Of a DNA stretch of 64,000 nucleotides, positions 7,839 through 16,567 are shown piece by piece. Below the pieces are notes generated by a model. That model saw only the letters and a list, made by a program, of their open reading frames with translations, did not search any database and was not told where the DNA came from. The stretch's first letter is position 1, and each line of letters opens with the position of its first letter. Source of the DNA: Rhodopseudomonas pentothenatexigens (GTDB lineage Bacteria; Pseudomonadota; Alphaproteobacteria; Rhizobiales; Xanthobacteraceae); contig NZ_UFQQ01000016.1 of assembly GCF_900218015.1 (NCBI RefSeq), positions 1 through 64,000 on the forward strand. The letters run 5' to 3'. Both the position numbers and the translations under genes were made by a program.

Positions 7839-8468
7839 ATGGCTTCGACGATCTGGTACTACACGGTTCTGGTCGTCGAATCCGTGCTCGGCATCGTCGG
7901 CCTGCGGCTGTACGAGGAGCCGAGCTACGCCGTGCTCGACCGGCCCGCCGAGGCGGTCGAGATCCGCCGCTACGCGCCGCGCGTCGCCGCCGAGGTCGAC
8001 CTCGAGCGCCGCGGCAATGCCGACGGCCAGGCGTTCACGCTGCTGTTCAACTACATCGCCGGCGCCAATCGCGGCAGTTCGGGCGCCTCCGAGCGCGTCG
8101 CGATGACGGTGCCGGTCGATGTCGCACGTCCGGCCAAGATTGCGATGACGGCCCCGGTCGAATCCGCGACGCAGGACCGCATGACGCGGATGCGGTTCTT
8201 TCTGCCGGCCACCTTCTCGGCTGATACTGCGCCGAAGCCCGACGACGCGCGGGTCCAGATCGTCACCGTGCCGGAGCAGACCATCGCGACGCTGCGCTTC
8301 TCCGGCACCGGCCGCGACCTGCGCGAGCGCGAGCAGCAACTGATCGCGGCGCTCGCCAACACGCCGTGGCAGCCGGTCGGCGCGCCGTACGGCCTGTTCT
8401 ACGACGCGCCGTTCACGCTCCCCTTCGTCCGCCGCAACGAAGCCGCGGTGCAAGTCACGCGGCGCTGA
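7839..8468 (+). CDS. SOUL family haem-binding protein
   Basis: 209 residues, the standard bacterial SOUL length. A short N-terminal hydrophobic segment (WYYTVLVVESVLGIVGL) is followed by the SOUL fold: EEPSYAVL, VEIRRYAPRVAAEV, AFTLLFNYIAGAN, IAMTAPV (twice in variant form) and a C-terminal YDAPFTLPFVRRNE. SOUL/HBP23 proteins bind haem or porphyrin; bacterial roles are unclear. The N-terminal segment may anchor the protein in the membrane. It stands alone with its own promoter region. Confidence 0.88.
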   Translation: MASTIWYYTVLVVESVLGIVGLRLYEEPSYAVLDRPAEAVEIRRYAPRVAAEVDLERRGNADGQAFTLLFNYIAGANRGSSGASERVAMTVPVDVARPAKIAMTAPVESATQDRMTRMRFFLPATFSADTAPKPDDARVQIVTVPEQTIATLRFSGTGRDLREREQQLIAALANTPWQPVGAPYGLFYDAPFTLPFVRRNEAAVQVTRR

Positions 8469-8776
8469 TCCTCCCCACCGGCAGCGCTTCGAAGCGCATC
8501 GCGCGCATGGTTCAGGCATCGCTCGGCGAAGGCAGCCGGATACGGCTTCTGTGACATCCGTAAGACTACGTAAGGCACCTCACAGAACGATTCACGCCGT
8601 AACGTGCTGATTGCAGGTAACCATTTGCCTCAACACGCGATTTCGGACGTCCTTTGTTAACCGTGGTTTCACGAGGTCGGGCGTAGTGCTGGCCGCGATG
8701 CGCCATGGCGCAACTCACGATTTCGGCGCGGTCCTGCCTTGTCCTGGCGCACCCGCTCAATACGAAGGTTCTCGAC
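8469..8776. other. gene-free stretch before the chemoreceptor
   Basis: About 300 bp without a convincing gene. An open frame from 8705 adds 24 residues ([10 protein letters not shown]...) to the chemoreceptor but lacks a ribosome-binding site and chemoreceptor-like sequence. The region probably contains the chemoreceptor promoter. No repeat or hairpin stands out. Confidence 0.4.
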
Positions 8777-10480
8777 ATGAGACTCAACAGTATCGGCATG
8801 AAGCTCGGCTTTGCGAGCCTGACCAGCATCGCGCTGTCGCTGGGCATGGCGGCCAATCAGCTGACGACCGAGCGATCGATCAACGTCGTCAACGCCCGCG
8901 CCGACGCCTTGCAGATGGTCGCCGATCACGGTCTCGAAGCCAACGTCGCGCTGCGCCGGATGCAGCTCGCTGCCGCCGAGCTTCGCCTCGCCGCGACGCC
9001 GGCGCAGCTCGAGGCGGCCGTCACGACGCTGCACGACGCGCGCGAGACGGCCGACCGGCAGATCGCGATCGCGGTCGCGCAGGCCACAGACGGCGCCGAG
9101 AAGGAGCGGCTGCAGTCGATCGGTACTCTGGCCTCGCAGTACGATCGTGCGATGACCGAGGCCGGTGCCGTGATCAAGTCGGTGCTGAGCGGCACTGCCA
9201 GCGACGCCGACAAGGCGAGACGCGATCAACTGGTGTCGCAGACTCAATCGATGGCGACGCAGGCGCTCGGCCTGATGCGCGAGGCGGTCGATCGCGCCGA
9301 ACAATCGGCGAGAACGACCAAGAAGCAGGCCTCGGACGAGCTGTTCAGTGCCAACCGGATCAACTTCGCGCTCGGCATGCTGGTGATGACCTCGCTGGTG
9401 ATCTCGATGGTATTCACCTTCTTCGGCATTTCGCGGCCGCTGATGCGGCTGAACGGCGCCCTGGGCAAGATGGCGGGCGGCGAGCTCGACGTCGAGATCC
9501 CCGGCGCGGCGCGCGGCGACGAGATCGGCGACATCGCCAAGACCGTAGTGGTGATCCGCGAGAACGCCGATCACCGGGCGCGCGAGGAAACCGAGCAGAA
9601 GGCGCACCAGGACGAAATGGCGGCGTTGCAGCGCAAGCAGGAAATGCAGAAGCTCGCCGACGCCTTCGAGGGCGCGGTCGGCCGCATCGTCGAAGCGGTG
9701 TCGAGCGCGTCGACCGAACTCGAAGCCTCCGCCAGCAAGATGGCGCACACCGCCGAGGAAGCCGAAAAGCTGACCGCCGCGGTCGCCGGCGCGTCGGAAA
9801 TCGCCACCAGCAACGTGCAGTCGGTCGCTTCCGCCACCGAGGAAATGGCGTCGTCGATCCACGAGATCAGCCGTCAGGTCCAGGACTCGTCGCGGATCGC
9901 CAGCTCCGCGGTGCAGCAGGCCAACAAGACCAACGACCGCATCAATCAGCTCGCCACCGCGGCGCAGCGGATCGGCGACGTCGTCGATCTGATCAACACC
10001 ATCGCCGGCCAGACCAACCTGCTGGCGCTGAACGCCACCATCGAGGCGGCGCGGGCCGGCGAGGCCGGTCGCGGTTTCGCGGTGGTCGCAGCGGAAGTGA
10101 AGGCGCTCGCCGAGCAGACCGCCAAGGCGACCGACGAAATCAGCCAGCAGATTTCGGGGATGCAGTCGGCCACCGAAGAGTCGGTGTCGGCGATCAAGGA
10201 GATCGGCACCACCATCGGCCAGATGTCGGAGATCTCGTCGGCGATCGCTTCGGCGGTCGAGCAGCAGGGCTCGGCCACCCAGGAGATCTCGCGCAACGTC
10301 CAGCAGGCGGCGCAGGGCACCATGCAGGTCAGCGCCAACATCGCCGACGTCGAGCGCGGCGCAGCGGAGACCGGGATGTCGTCGTCGCAGGTCCTGGCGG
10401 CGGCGCGGTCGCTGTCCAGCGACAGCACTCAGCTCAAGACCGAGGTGGCGCGCTTCCTCAGCTCGGTGCGCGCGGCGTAA
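8777..10480 (+). CDS. methyl-accepting chemotaxis protein
   Basis: 567 residues with the ATG at 8777 (AAGG at -9). Order: TM1 (about 8-28), a periplasmic helical sensor domain of about 165 residues, TM2 (about 195-218), HAMP (to about 270), then the cytoplasmic signalling domain. The hairpin tip is nearly canonical: [16 protein letters not shown] followed by [18 protein letters not shown]. Methylation-type Glu/Gln/Ala helices flank it. No C-terminal pentapeptide tether for CheR/CheB is present. The ligand cannot be inferred from the four-helix-like sensor domain. A strong terminator follows. Confidence 0.93.
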   Translation: MRLNSIGMKLGFASLTSIALSLGMAANQLTTERSINVVNARADALQMVADHGLEANVALRRMQLAAAELRLAATPAQLEAAVTTLHDARETADRQIAIAVAQATDGAEKERLQSIGTLASQYDRAMTEAGAVIKSVLSGTASDADKARRDQLVSQTQSMATQALGLMREAVDRAEQSARTTKKQASDELFSANRINFALGMLVMTSLVISMVFTFFGISRPLMRLNGALGKMAGGELDVEIPGAARGDEIGDIAKTVVVIRENADHRAREETEQKAHQDEMAALQRKQEMQKLADAFEGAVGRIVEAVSSASTELEASASKMAHTAEEAEKLTAAVAGASEIATSNVQSVASATEEMASSIHEISRQVQDSSRIASSAVQQANKTNDRINQLATAAQRIGDVVDLINTIAGQTNLLALNATIEAARAGEAGRGFAVVAAEVKALAEQTAKATDEISQQISGMQSATEESVSAIKEIGTTIGQMSEISSAIASAVEQQGSATQEISRNVQQAAQGTMQVSANIADVERGAAETGMSSSQVLAAARSLSSDSTQLKTEVARFLSSVRAA

Positions 10481-10502
10481 CGCCTTCCGTGTCAGCAAAG
10501 GC

Positions 10503-10534
10503 AACGGCCCGGCCTCACGCGAGGCCGGGCCGTT
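10503..10534 (+). terminator. rho-independent terminator of the chemoreceptor gene
   Basis: A 14-bp perfect stem (AACGGCCCGGCCTC and its complement) with loop ACGC, followed by GCCGTTTCT. It starts 23 bases after the chemoreceptor stop codon. Confidence 0.85.
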
Positions 10535-10614
10535 GCCGTTTCTACCGTTCGCATCTGACCTTGCATTTCACATCCCATGATTGCAGATTTGAGCTGCGGC
10601 CGGGGGAGGTTGCA

Positions 10615-11156
10615 GTGCGTGTTGCAAGTTGCGTGATCGCCATCGCGTTGGCCGGATGCGTCAGCAATGAATCACTCAAGTCCGGCAGTTGGCGGATCGA
10701 TCAGCGACCGGACCTGATCACCGGGACGCCGGTGGCGGGCGCCTTCACTCTGACCACGCGGGCCTCGAACAGCACCGACCCGCTGATGGCGGCACCGGCG
10801 ACGCTGCAGCTCACCTGCTTTGAGAACCGGCCGATCGCCAAGGTCAATTTCGGCTTCAGAATTGGCAGCGATCGCAACACCAGCCTCGGCTATCGGTTCG
10901 ACGACAAGCCGGGACACGACAGTGTGGAATGCGGGTGTTGCTCGGCTTTCGGGTGATCGTGATCGAAGACGCCGCAGCGCTGCAGCAGTTCATTGCCGAC
11001 CTGCGCGGGTCCAGTCAGCTCGTGGTGCGGATCAGGTCGCTGAACGCCGGAACCAGCACCGCCGTCTTCAAGGTCGACGGCTCGGACGCCGCGATCGAGG
11101 CAGCCTACAAGGACTGCTCGTTGCCGCAGGCGCGTGAGCCGCGCCGGACGAGCTGA
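10615..11156 (+). pseudogene. lipoprotein gene interrupted by a frameshift
   Basis: A GTG at 10615, six bases after GGGGGAGG, starts a lipoprotein: a short signal (VRVASCVIAIALAGC) with lipobox LAGC, then SNESLKSGSW and a beta-rich domain. This frame stops at 10956 after an unlikely SVECGCCSAFG. The next frame from 10929 continues smoothly with MRVLLGFRVIVIEDAAALQQF to CSLPQAREPRRTS, ending at 11156. Adding one base near 10928 (GGAATG to GGAAATG) would join them into a protein of about 180 residues. A disabling 1-base deletion or a sequencing error is the simplest reading. There is no slippery heptamer for programmed shifting. The family is not recognised. Confidence 0.7.
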
Positions 11157-11248
11157 GAGCCTGACCGGGAATGCCGGCAATCAGACCCGGCAGCTTCGTT
11201 TCAACCGTCCGGCTTGTCCGGTCTCGCATTGGCAGCCGACTCGGAACA

Positions 11249-11277
11249 AGGCTGCCCCCACTGGATGGAGGCAGCCT
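11249..11277 (-). terminator. possible terminator after bfr
   Basis: AGGCTGCC and GGCAGCCT form an 8-bp stem with a 13-base loop, 11 bases beyond the bacterioferritin stop. On the minus strand the stem is followed only by TGTT, so the T-run is weak. Confidence 0.4.
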
Positions 11278-11287
11278 GACTTCACGA

Positions 11288-11767
11288 TCAGTGATCGAGC
11301 TCGCCGATGTGGCGCTGCTGATACAGCTCGACGCCGACCCGATTGACCAAATCGATCTGGGTCTCAAGGAAATCGATGTGACCTTCCTCGTCCTTCATCA
11401 GTTCCTCGAACAGATCCCGCGACACGTAATCCTTGACGCTGTGGCAGTAGGTCGCCGCTTCCTGGTAGAGCGCACGGGCGTCGAGCTCGGCCTGCAGATC
11501 GGCGGCCAGCACTTCCTTGATGTTCTGGCCGATCCGCAGCGGATCGAGCACCTGCATGTTCGGGAAGCCGTCGAGAAACAGGATCCGATCGGTGAACTTG
11601 TCGGCGTGCACCATCTCCTCGATGGATTCCTTGCGCCAGACCTTGGCGAGGTCCTTCAGGCCCCAATTGTCGAGCAGCCGATAGTGCAGCCAATATTGGT
11701 TGATCGCCGTCAGCTCGCTGCGCAGCCCGCGGTTGAGATACTCGATGACCTTTGCATCGCCCTTCAT
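11288..11767 (-). CDS. bfr: bacterioferritin
   Basis: 159 residues starting [15 protein letters not shown], the typical length. Ferroxidase ligands are in place: Glu18 in [20 protein letters not shown] (Glu51, haem ligand Met52, His54), and the second pair in ADLQAELDA and EEGHIDFLE. Subunits form a 24-mer with haem between pairs and store iron in the cytoplasm. The gene lies downstream of bfd on the same strand. Between the two is a palindromic element resembling the Irr-bound ICE motif, 46 bp before the start codon, which suggests iron-responsive control. Confidence 0.96.
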   Translation of the reverse strand: MKGDAKVIEYLNRGLRSELTAINQYWLHYRLLDNWGLKDLAKVWRKESIEEMVHADKFTDRILFLDGFPNMQVLDPLRIGQNIKEVLAADLQAELDARALYQEAATYCHSVKDYVSRDLFEELMKDEEGHIDFLETQIDLVNRVGVELYQQRHIGELDH

Positions 11768-11812
11768 GTGGTTCCGTCACTCCTGCAATCGGCGAACCGC
11801 TGGCGCGGCCGC

Positions 11813-11835
11813 TTTAGAATTAGAATAATTCTAGA
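11813..11835 (-). promoter_or_regulatory. ICE-like iron control element upstream of bfr
   Basis: TTTAGAAT is followed directly by the perfect palindrome TAGAAT-A-ATTCTA (11821-11833) and GA, in an AT-rich island within GC-rich DNA. The TTTAGAA...TTCTA pattern resembles the iron control element bound by the haem-responsive regulator Irr in rhizobia and Bradyrhizobium. It sits 46-68 bp upstream of the bfr start codon, a position that could block or activate transcription. The assignment is by similarity to the remembered motif only. Confidence 0.6.
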
Positions 11836-11914
11836 TCACACTGCGGGTGAAATGCAATCCCGGCTGTGCACGGCACGGGCTGGGGGTGCCCGAAGGACGG
11901 ATCAGAAGGACGAA

Positions 11915-12115
11915 TCAGGAGCCCGTGTGACGATGATCAGCGCCGCACAGCGCTTCGTTCATGATGTTCTTGATGGTGTGCATGCAGCGCCCGCACTTGC
12001 GACTGCAGCCGAGACAGCGGTGCACCTCGCCCGGGTTCCGAGCGGGTCCACCCTCGGAATGCATCGTGGCGCGGACGTCGTGGTCGCTGAGGACGTTGCA
12101 AGAACAAACGATCAT
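11915..12115 (-). CDS. bfd: bacterioferritin-associated ferredoxin, BFD-type [2Fe-2S] protein
   Basis: 66 residues starting MIVCSCNVLSDHDVR. The four cysteines follow the Bfd spacing: C4-S-C6 and then CLGCSRKCGRC, where the pattern CxC...CxxC of BFD-like domains is met. Bfd binds bacterioferritin and passes electrons to reduce and release stored iron. The start at 12115 matches the family start; the upstream open frame is not conserved in type. The neighbouring bfr 147 bp downstream fits the role. Confidence 0.88.
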   Translation of the reverse strand: MIVCSCNVLSDHDVRATMHSEGGPARNPGEVHRCLGCSRKCGRCMHTIKNIMNEALCGADHRHTGS

Positions 12116-12483
12116 CGGTCTCAATCCAGCAGGTCGCAGCTTTCGAATAGTGAGTTGCAGTCGCTGAAGCAAAAGGAAAACGTGCAAATTCAAGCTATTC
12201 CAATCTGCGATAGGCGGCTTGATTTCCGTCAACCACGACACTCCGGCTGTTTAGATCCGCTCTACATTTCGCGGGGCCACGAGGATGCCCCAGCATCTTC
12301 GGCAAGGCTGCGCGGCCGCTGGCTCTGCGCTTGATTGCTCGGCGGTACGACCGACAATGGCGGCACTGCGGCGGCCGTATTCATGGTTCGTTCAATCGAT
12401 TGGTGAAAGGTTACGGGTGCTGGACCATGGCGGGGTCGCGCCCGCGGCCCATCGGGTCCGGTGCTCGTTCGAGAGGTGATGCC
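12116..12483. other. intergenic region between bfd and the glycine-zipper genes
   Basis: About 370 bp with no gene. It must hold the divergent promoters of bfd (minus) and of the exported protein at 12484 (plus). An FNR/FixK-like site lies at 12219-12232. AT content is higher between 12130 and 12260 than in the flanks. Open frames on the plus strand lack ribosome-binding sites. Confidence 0.5.
12219..12232. promoter_or_regulatory. FNR/FixK-like box
   Basis: TTGATTTCCGTCAA matches TTGAT-N4-ATCAA with one mismatch (GTCAA). Its centre is about 110 bp upstream of the bfd start codon and about 258 bp upstream of the plus-strand gene, so bfd is the more likely target. Such boxes bind FixK, FnrL or AadR in low oxygen. 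Confidence 0.4.
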
Positions 12484-12831
12484 ATGAGAAAGTCGATGAT
12501 GGCTTTGGCCGCGGCCGCGACGCTGGCGGTTGCGGCGGTTGGATCAACCGCGCCCGCACAGGCACATGACGGCTTCGGCGCGGGAATCGCCGCCGGGCTG
12601 ATCGGCGGCGCGCTCATCGGCGGCGCGCTCGCCTCGCCGTACTACGGCGGCCCCGGCTATTATTACGGCGGCGGATATGGTTACGGCTACGGCCCGCGCT
12701 ACGTCTACGGCTACCGCCCCGCCCCGGCTTACGTGGTCGCGCCCGGCTACTATGGCGGCTGCTACTGGCAGCGGCAGCAATTCTGGGACGGCTATGGCTG
12801 GCGAATCCGCCGGATCCGCGTCTGCGAGTGA
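12484..12831 (+). CDS. exported glycine-zipper protein
   Basis: 115 residues; GAGAGGTGAT precedes the ATG at 12484. A signal peptide (RKSMMALAAAATLAVAAVG...AQA) is followed by a glycine zipper (GAGIAAGLIGGALIGGALA), a Gly/Tyr-rich stretch (YYGGPGYYYGGGYGYGYG) and a C-terminus with two cysteines (GGCYWQRQQFW...RIRRIRVCE). Small proteins of this kind are common in Rhizobiales and are thought to sit in the envelope; their function is unknown. The next gene encodes a shorter paralogue with the same zipper and Cys-ending tail. Confidence 0.8.
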   Translation: MRKSMMALAAAATLAVAAVGSTAPAQAHDGFGAGIAAGLIGGALIGGALASPYYGGPGYYYGGGYGYGYGPRYVYGYRPAPAYVVAPGYYGGCYWQRQQFWDGYGWRIRRIRVCE

Positions 12832-13053
12832 CGGTGAACCTTTCACCGTCCGATCCGACGAAATCTACAGCCCGGACGCTCCGCGGGATGCCGCGTGACC
12901 TCGGCCCGAAAAACACCGTTTTTCGGCGACACTGATCCGGCCTGCGAGTTGCGACAATTGACGGCATTGCGCTTTTTTGGTGCTGTGCCGTCGGGGACTA
13001 CCGGTTCGTTCACCAAGCGCCAGGCGCGGCGCGATCTCAGGAGAGCCTCTCAA

Positions 13054-13338
13054 ATGAAGAAGACTGTTACCGTCCTGCTTGCGGCCGCGACCGTTGCCGG
13101 GTCGCTGGTCAGCATTGCACCGGCCGCCAAGGCCGATGGCGGCCGGATCGCCGCCGGCGTCGCGGGCGGCCTGATCGGCGGCGCCCTGCTCGGTGGCGCG
13201 ATCGCCGCCAGCCGTCCGGCCTACGCCGAACCCGCCCCGGTTTATGTCGAAGAGCCCGATTGCCGCTTCGTGCGTGAGCGGTTCTGGGACGACTACGCCG
13301 GCGTGTGGCGTTCGCGCCGCGTCCGCGTGTGCGATTGA
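13054..13338 (+). CDS. exported glycine-zipper protein, paralogue
   Basis: 94 residues starting MKKTVTVLLAAATVAG, with AGGAGAG ten bases upstream. A signal peptide is followed by a glycine zipper (IAAGVAGGLIGGALLGGAIAA) and the tail CRFVRERFWDDYAGVWRSRRVRVCD, which parallels the tail of the preceding gene (CYWQRQQFWDGYGW...RIRVCE). It lacks the Gly/Tyr middle. The 222-bp gap suggests a separate promoter. A terminator follows at 13389. Confidence 0.8.
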   Translation: MKKTVTVLLAAATVAGSLVSIAPAAKADGGRIAAGVAGGLIGGALLGGAIAASRPAYAEPAPVYVEEPDCRFVRERFWDDYAGVWRSRRVRVCD

Positions 13339-13388
13339 TCGAGAGCGTTCCGAGCCGCGCGCATCCCGCGCCTCCCGCAAGTATCCGA

Positions 13389-13410
13389 CCCGGCCGAGCG
13401 ATCGGCCGGG
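13389..13410 (+). terminator. rho-independent terminator
   Basis: A 9-bp stem CCCGGCCGA/TCGGCCGGG with loop GCGA, followed by TTTTCGTTT, 50 bases after the stop of the plus-strand gene. The convergent transglycosylase gene ends at 13424. Confidence 0.85.
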
Positions 13411-13423
13411 TTTTCGTTTGCGA

Positions 13424-14653
13424 TCAGCGTGCCGCTTCGATCGACCGCAGCACCGGCTCGCTCGGCCAGCAATCGACCTTCAGCCCGGCGCGCTTCTGAT
13501 AAGCGCCGAGTGCGGCGCGGGTCAGCATCCCGGCCTTGCCGTCGACCTTATCCTGATACAAGCCGAGCCGCGTCAGTCCGCGCTGCATCGCTTCGACGTC
13601 CTTGGTGCGAAGCTGCGACGAAGCAGACCACGGCGTCGCGAACGGACGCGGATCGGTCATCCGGTCGGCGAGATGGCCGACGAACAGTACGTAAAGGTCC
13701 GAGAAATTGTATTCCTTGATCACGAAGTAGTTCTTCGTGGTCAGGAACGCCGGACCGTAGATACCTTCGGGCTGTAGCAGCGACGCGGGCTGCCGCAGTT
13801 CCTCGGCGGTCAGCTTGGCCGGCCGCGCCAGCGCAAAGCCTTCGTGCAACCACTGGCCGATCGGCTTGGTCACCTCCGGCACGCCGTGCGTACAATCGGC
13901 CCGCGCCGGCGCCTTGACCTCATAGGCCCAGCGCACGCCGCTCTGCCAACCCTTGTTGACGAGCTGCTGCGCCGCCGACGCCAGCGCGTCCGGCACCGAA
14001 TGCCAGATGTCGACCTTGCCGTCTCCGTCGAAATCGACGCCGTGCTTGTAGTATTCGGACGGCAGGAACTGGGTCAGACCGGTGGCACCGGCCCAGGACG
14101 AACGCATGCCCTGCCGCGTCACCACTCCGTCGCTGATGATCTTCATCGCCTCGATGAATTCGACGCGATACTGCTCCTTGCGGCGCCCGACATAGGCCTG
14201 GGTCGCCAGCACCCTCACGGCGTCGTACGGCAGCTTGTAACGGCCGTAGTCGGTTTCGCGGCCCCAGATCGCCAGCACCACCGGCCCCGGGACGCCGAAC
14301 CGCCGCTCGATTCCGTTCAGCGTCGACCGGTACTTGTCGAGCAGCTTGCGGCCGTGCGCGGCGAGGTTCTCGATCCGCGATTCCTTGACGTAGTCCGCCG
14401 GGACCTGGACGAATTCGGCCTGCCGCGGTGCGCCGGTCTTCGGTCGGCCCGGTAGCATCAGGTCGGGCAGCTTGTAGTCCGGCTCGAGGCCGGCGGTGAC
14501 CGCATCGAAGGTTGCGCGCGAGACGCCGGCCTGCTGCGCTTCCGGCCACAACGAGGCGAGGAAGCGCGCGAAGCCTGCGTCGGCGGCCAGCGCCGTCGCG
14601 GGCCCCAGCCACAGCAGCGCGCCGACGAGGCCCGCCGCCCGTGCCCATCGCAT
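13424..14653 (-). CDS. lytic murein transglycosylase, MltB-like (SLT_2 plus PG-binding)
   Basis: 409 residues. The ATG at 14653 overlaps the stop of the upstream gene (TGATG). A signal peptide (about 1-24) leads to an SLT_2 domain with the catalytic Glu133 in IWGRETDYG, followed by TGLTQFLPSEYYKHGVDFDG. A peptidoglycan-binding domain occupies the last 60 residues (MQRGLTRLGLYQDKVDGKAG). It cleaves the MurNAc-GlcNAc bond to make 1,6-anhydro ends in the periplasm. There is no lipobox, so it differs from E. coli MltB and is probably soluble. Confidence 0.92.
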   Translation of the reverse strand: MRWARAAGLVGALLWLGPATALAADAGFARFLASLWPEAQQAGVSRATFDAVTAGLEPDYKLPDLMLPGRPKTGAPRQAEFVQVPADYVKESRIENLAAHGRKLLDKYRSTLNGIERRFGVPGPVVLAIWGRETDYGRYKLPYDAVRVLATQAYVGRRKEQYRVEFIEAMKIISDGVVTRQGMRSSWAGATGLTQFLPSEYYKHGVDFDGDGKVDIWHSVPDALASAAQQLVNKGWQSGVRWAYEVKAPARADCTHGVPEVTKPIGQWLHEGFALARPAKLTAEELRQPASLLQPEGIYGPAFLTTKNYFVIKEYNFSDLYVLFVGHLADRMTDPRPFATPWSASSQLRTKDVEAMQRGLTRLGLYQDKVDGKAGMLTRAALGAYQKRAGLKVDCWPSEPVLRSIEAAR

Positions 14654-15243
14654 CAATGCCCGGCGTGCGCCTTGGCTTCCTCGATCGCCAGATTCGAAAT
14701 CCGATCGACCCAGGCGATGCCGATCGCCGACAGGATGAACACGGTGTGGATGATGGTCTGCCACATCACCCCGGTTTCGGTGTAGCCACCGACCCGGCCC
14801 TCGGCGCCGATATTGCCGGCCTCGATGAAGGTCCGCAGCAGATGGATCGAGGAGATGCCGATGATCGCCATCGCCAGCTTGATCTTCAGCACGCTGGCAT
14901 TGACGTGGCTGAGCCATTCCGGCTCGTCGGGATGGCCGCGCAGGTTCAGCCGCGACACGAAAGTCTCGTAGCCGCCGACGATCACCATCACCAGCAGGTT
15001 CGAGATCATCACGACGTCGATCAGACCCAGCACCGCCAGCATGATCTGCTGTTCGCTGAAATCGAACGAGTGCTGGAACAGGTGCCACAGCTCCTTCAGG
15101 AACAGCACGACGTAGATGCCCTGGGCGACGATCAGGCCGACATAGAGCGGCAATTGCAGCCAGCGCGAGCCGAAGATCAGCATCGGAATCGGGCGCAGCC
15201 GCTCGCCCTTCGGCGGCAGCGGCGTCTCGGGTGTCATCGACAT
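14653..15243 (-). CDS. UPF0114 family membrane protein (YqhA/TIGR00645)
   Basis: 196 residues with four hydrophobic helices: near [56 protein letters not shown] and [15 protein letters not shown]. The family signature GYETFVSRL and [15 protein letters not shown] are present. Its function is unknown. Its stop overlaps the start of the lytic transglycosylase by one base, so the two are probably translationally coupled. Confidence 0.9.
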   Translation of the reverse strand: MSMTPETPLPPKGERLRPIPMLIFGSRWLQLPLYVGLIVAQGIYVVLFLKELWHLFQHSFDFSEQQIMLAVLGLIDVVMISNLLVMVIVGGYETFVSRLNLRGHPDEPEWLSHVNASVLKIKLAMAIIGISSIHLLRTFIEAGNIGAEGRVGGYTETGVMWQTIIHTVFILSAIGIAWVDRISNLAIEEAKAHAGH

Positions 15244-15394
15244 GAAAGAAAGCTCCGAACAGCGTGGTGGGGCGAACAGTCACTTGGGAACTTCCTTCGA
15301 TTCTGTCGAGAGTCCCGGGAGCGGCGTTTAACCGCAGTTCGGGCTGACACAGCGGCAGCGCCGAGCAACCACACCGGATCACCGGCCACGCCGG

Positions 15395-16165
15395 CTATTT
15401 GACGGCGACGAGGAAGATCCGCGGAAACCGCAACAGCACCTTGCCGTCGGCTTGCGGCGGATACGCGGCAGCGATCCGCGCCGTGTAGGCGGCCAGGTAG
15501 CCCTTGCGCTCGTGCAGTTCGAGCGGATCGATGAAGGGCCGCAGTCCGGTGCCCTTGACCCATTCGACGATCGCTTCGGGCCCGTCGAGAACGTGGTTGT
15601 AGACCGTGTGCCAGATCTCCAGCCGGCTGCACAGCGGCCGCAGCGCGTCGTAATACACACCCGGCTTCGGCAGCGTGTCGCGCAGCTCGGCGGCTTTCGA
15701 CAATTGCTGCCGCCACGGCTCCTGCAACGCGACTTCCCGCATCATGATGTGCGACGGCTCGTCGAGATTGTCGGGCATCTGCACCGCGAGCACGCCGCCG
15801 GCATCGAGCCCGGCGACCAGCCGCTTGAGATGTTTGAGGTGGTCCGGCACCCACTGGAACACCGCGTTGGCGAACAGCACCTCGGTGCCGGCCGGCGGCG
15901 CCCAGTGCGCCACATTGGCCTCGATGAACTTGTGCTCCGGCAACCGCTCGCGCGCCTGGCGCAGCATGTCGGCGGAGGTATCGACGCCGATCACCGCGGC
16001 CTCCGGCCAGCGCTCGACCAGCAGTGCGGTCGAATTGCCCGGGCCGCAGCCGATGTCGGCGACCTTGCGCGGCGCCGTGGTCGGCACCTGCGCCAGCAGA
16101 TCCCGCGCCGGCCGGGTCCGCTCGTCTTCGAATTTCAGATATTGCTCGGCATTCCAGTCGGCCAT
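15395..16165 (-). CDS. tam: trans-aconitate 2-methyltransferase
   Basis: 256 residues, matching the Tam family in length and order. It opens [24 protein letters not shown], then has the SAM-binding motif [10 protein letters not shown] (35-44), GVDTSADML, and [13 protein letters not shown]-terminal Tam features include [11 protein letters not shown] and the WHTVYNHVL region. The enzyme methylates trans-aconitate, an inhibitor of aconitase, with SAM as donor, in the cytoplasm. It is a single gene, with 150 bp to the UPF0114 gene. Confidence 0.93.
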   Translation of the reverse strand: MADWNAEQYLKFEDERTRPARDLLAQVPTTAPRKVADIGCGPGNSTALLVERWPEAAVIGVDTSADMLRQARERLPEHKFIEANVAHWAPPAGTEVLFANAVFQWVPDHLKHLKRLVAGLDAGGVLAVQMPDNLDEPSHIMMREVALQEPWRQQLSKAAELRDTLPKPGVYYDALRPLCSRLEIWHTVYNHVLDGPEAIVEWVKGTGLRPFIDPLELHERKGYLAAYTARIAAAYPPQADGKVLLRFPRIFLVAVK

Positions 16166-16243
16166 TCAGCGTCCCTTGCGCCCCCGAGTCTGCGAGGGGA
16201 AAGCTATTGATCGGGAAGGATTTTGCAATATCCTCCAGCGATC

Positions 16244-16262
16244 GTATATTTGTGACATATAC
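16244..16262. promoter_or_regulatory. operator-like palindrome upstream of the toxin gene
   Basis: GTATAT and ATATAC are inverted copies around a seven-base spacer (TTGTGAC), ending two bases before the toxin ATG. CopG-type antitoxins bind such short dyads and repress their own operon. Its position leaves no room for a ribosome-binding site before the toxin gene. Confidence 0.55.
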
Positions 16263-16264
16263 AG

Positions 16265-16567
16265 ATGATCGACCTGAGCCGCGTCGTCGGCTTCGATTGG
16301 GACGATGGCAACTCGACCAAGAGCACGCAGAAGCACGCCGTAAGCCGCGGCGAGGCCGAGCAAGTCTTCGCCAACACGCCGCTGCTGCTCTTCACCGACT
16401 GGACGCACAGCACGTCAGAGCCGAGGTATCATGCTTACGGGCAGACCGACGCCGGACGGCTCATCCAGATCAGCTTCACGCTACGCCAGGATGGCACTCT
16501 GTTGCGTGTGATATCTGCCCGACCGATGAGCGCAAAGGAGCGCGCGAGATATGGCCAAGAAGCTTAA
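16265..16567 (+). CDS. brnT: BrnT family toxin
   Basis: 100 residues. It has the BrnT pattern: VGFDWDDGN near the N-terminus, ...TKSTQKHAVSRGEAEQVF, then a beta strand with RYHAYGQTDAGRLIQISFTLR and the C-terminal IRVISARPMSAKERARYG type motif (here LRVISARPMSAKERARYGQ). BrnT is a ribonuclease-like toxin that blocks translation and is bound by its antitoxin. The toxin precedes the antitoxin, and their frames overlap by 17 bases. No ribosome-binding site is visible before the ATG, so expression may be weak or leaderless. Confidence 0.85.
   Translation: MIDLSRVVGFDWDDGNSTKSTQKHAVSRGEAEQVFANTPLLLFTDWTHSTSEPRYHAYGQTDAGRLIQISFTLRQDGTLLRVISARPMSAKERARYGQEA

Noticed and set aside
10921..10940. Programmed -1 frameshift in the lipoprotein gene
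   Set aside because: No X-XXY-YYZ slippery heptamer or following stem-loop is present at the junction; a deletion is simpler.
14654..15382. Upstream part of the open frame containing the lytic transglycosylase
   Set aside because: It overlaps the UPF0114 gene; the signal peptide and the TGATG overlap place the start at 14653.
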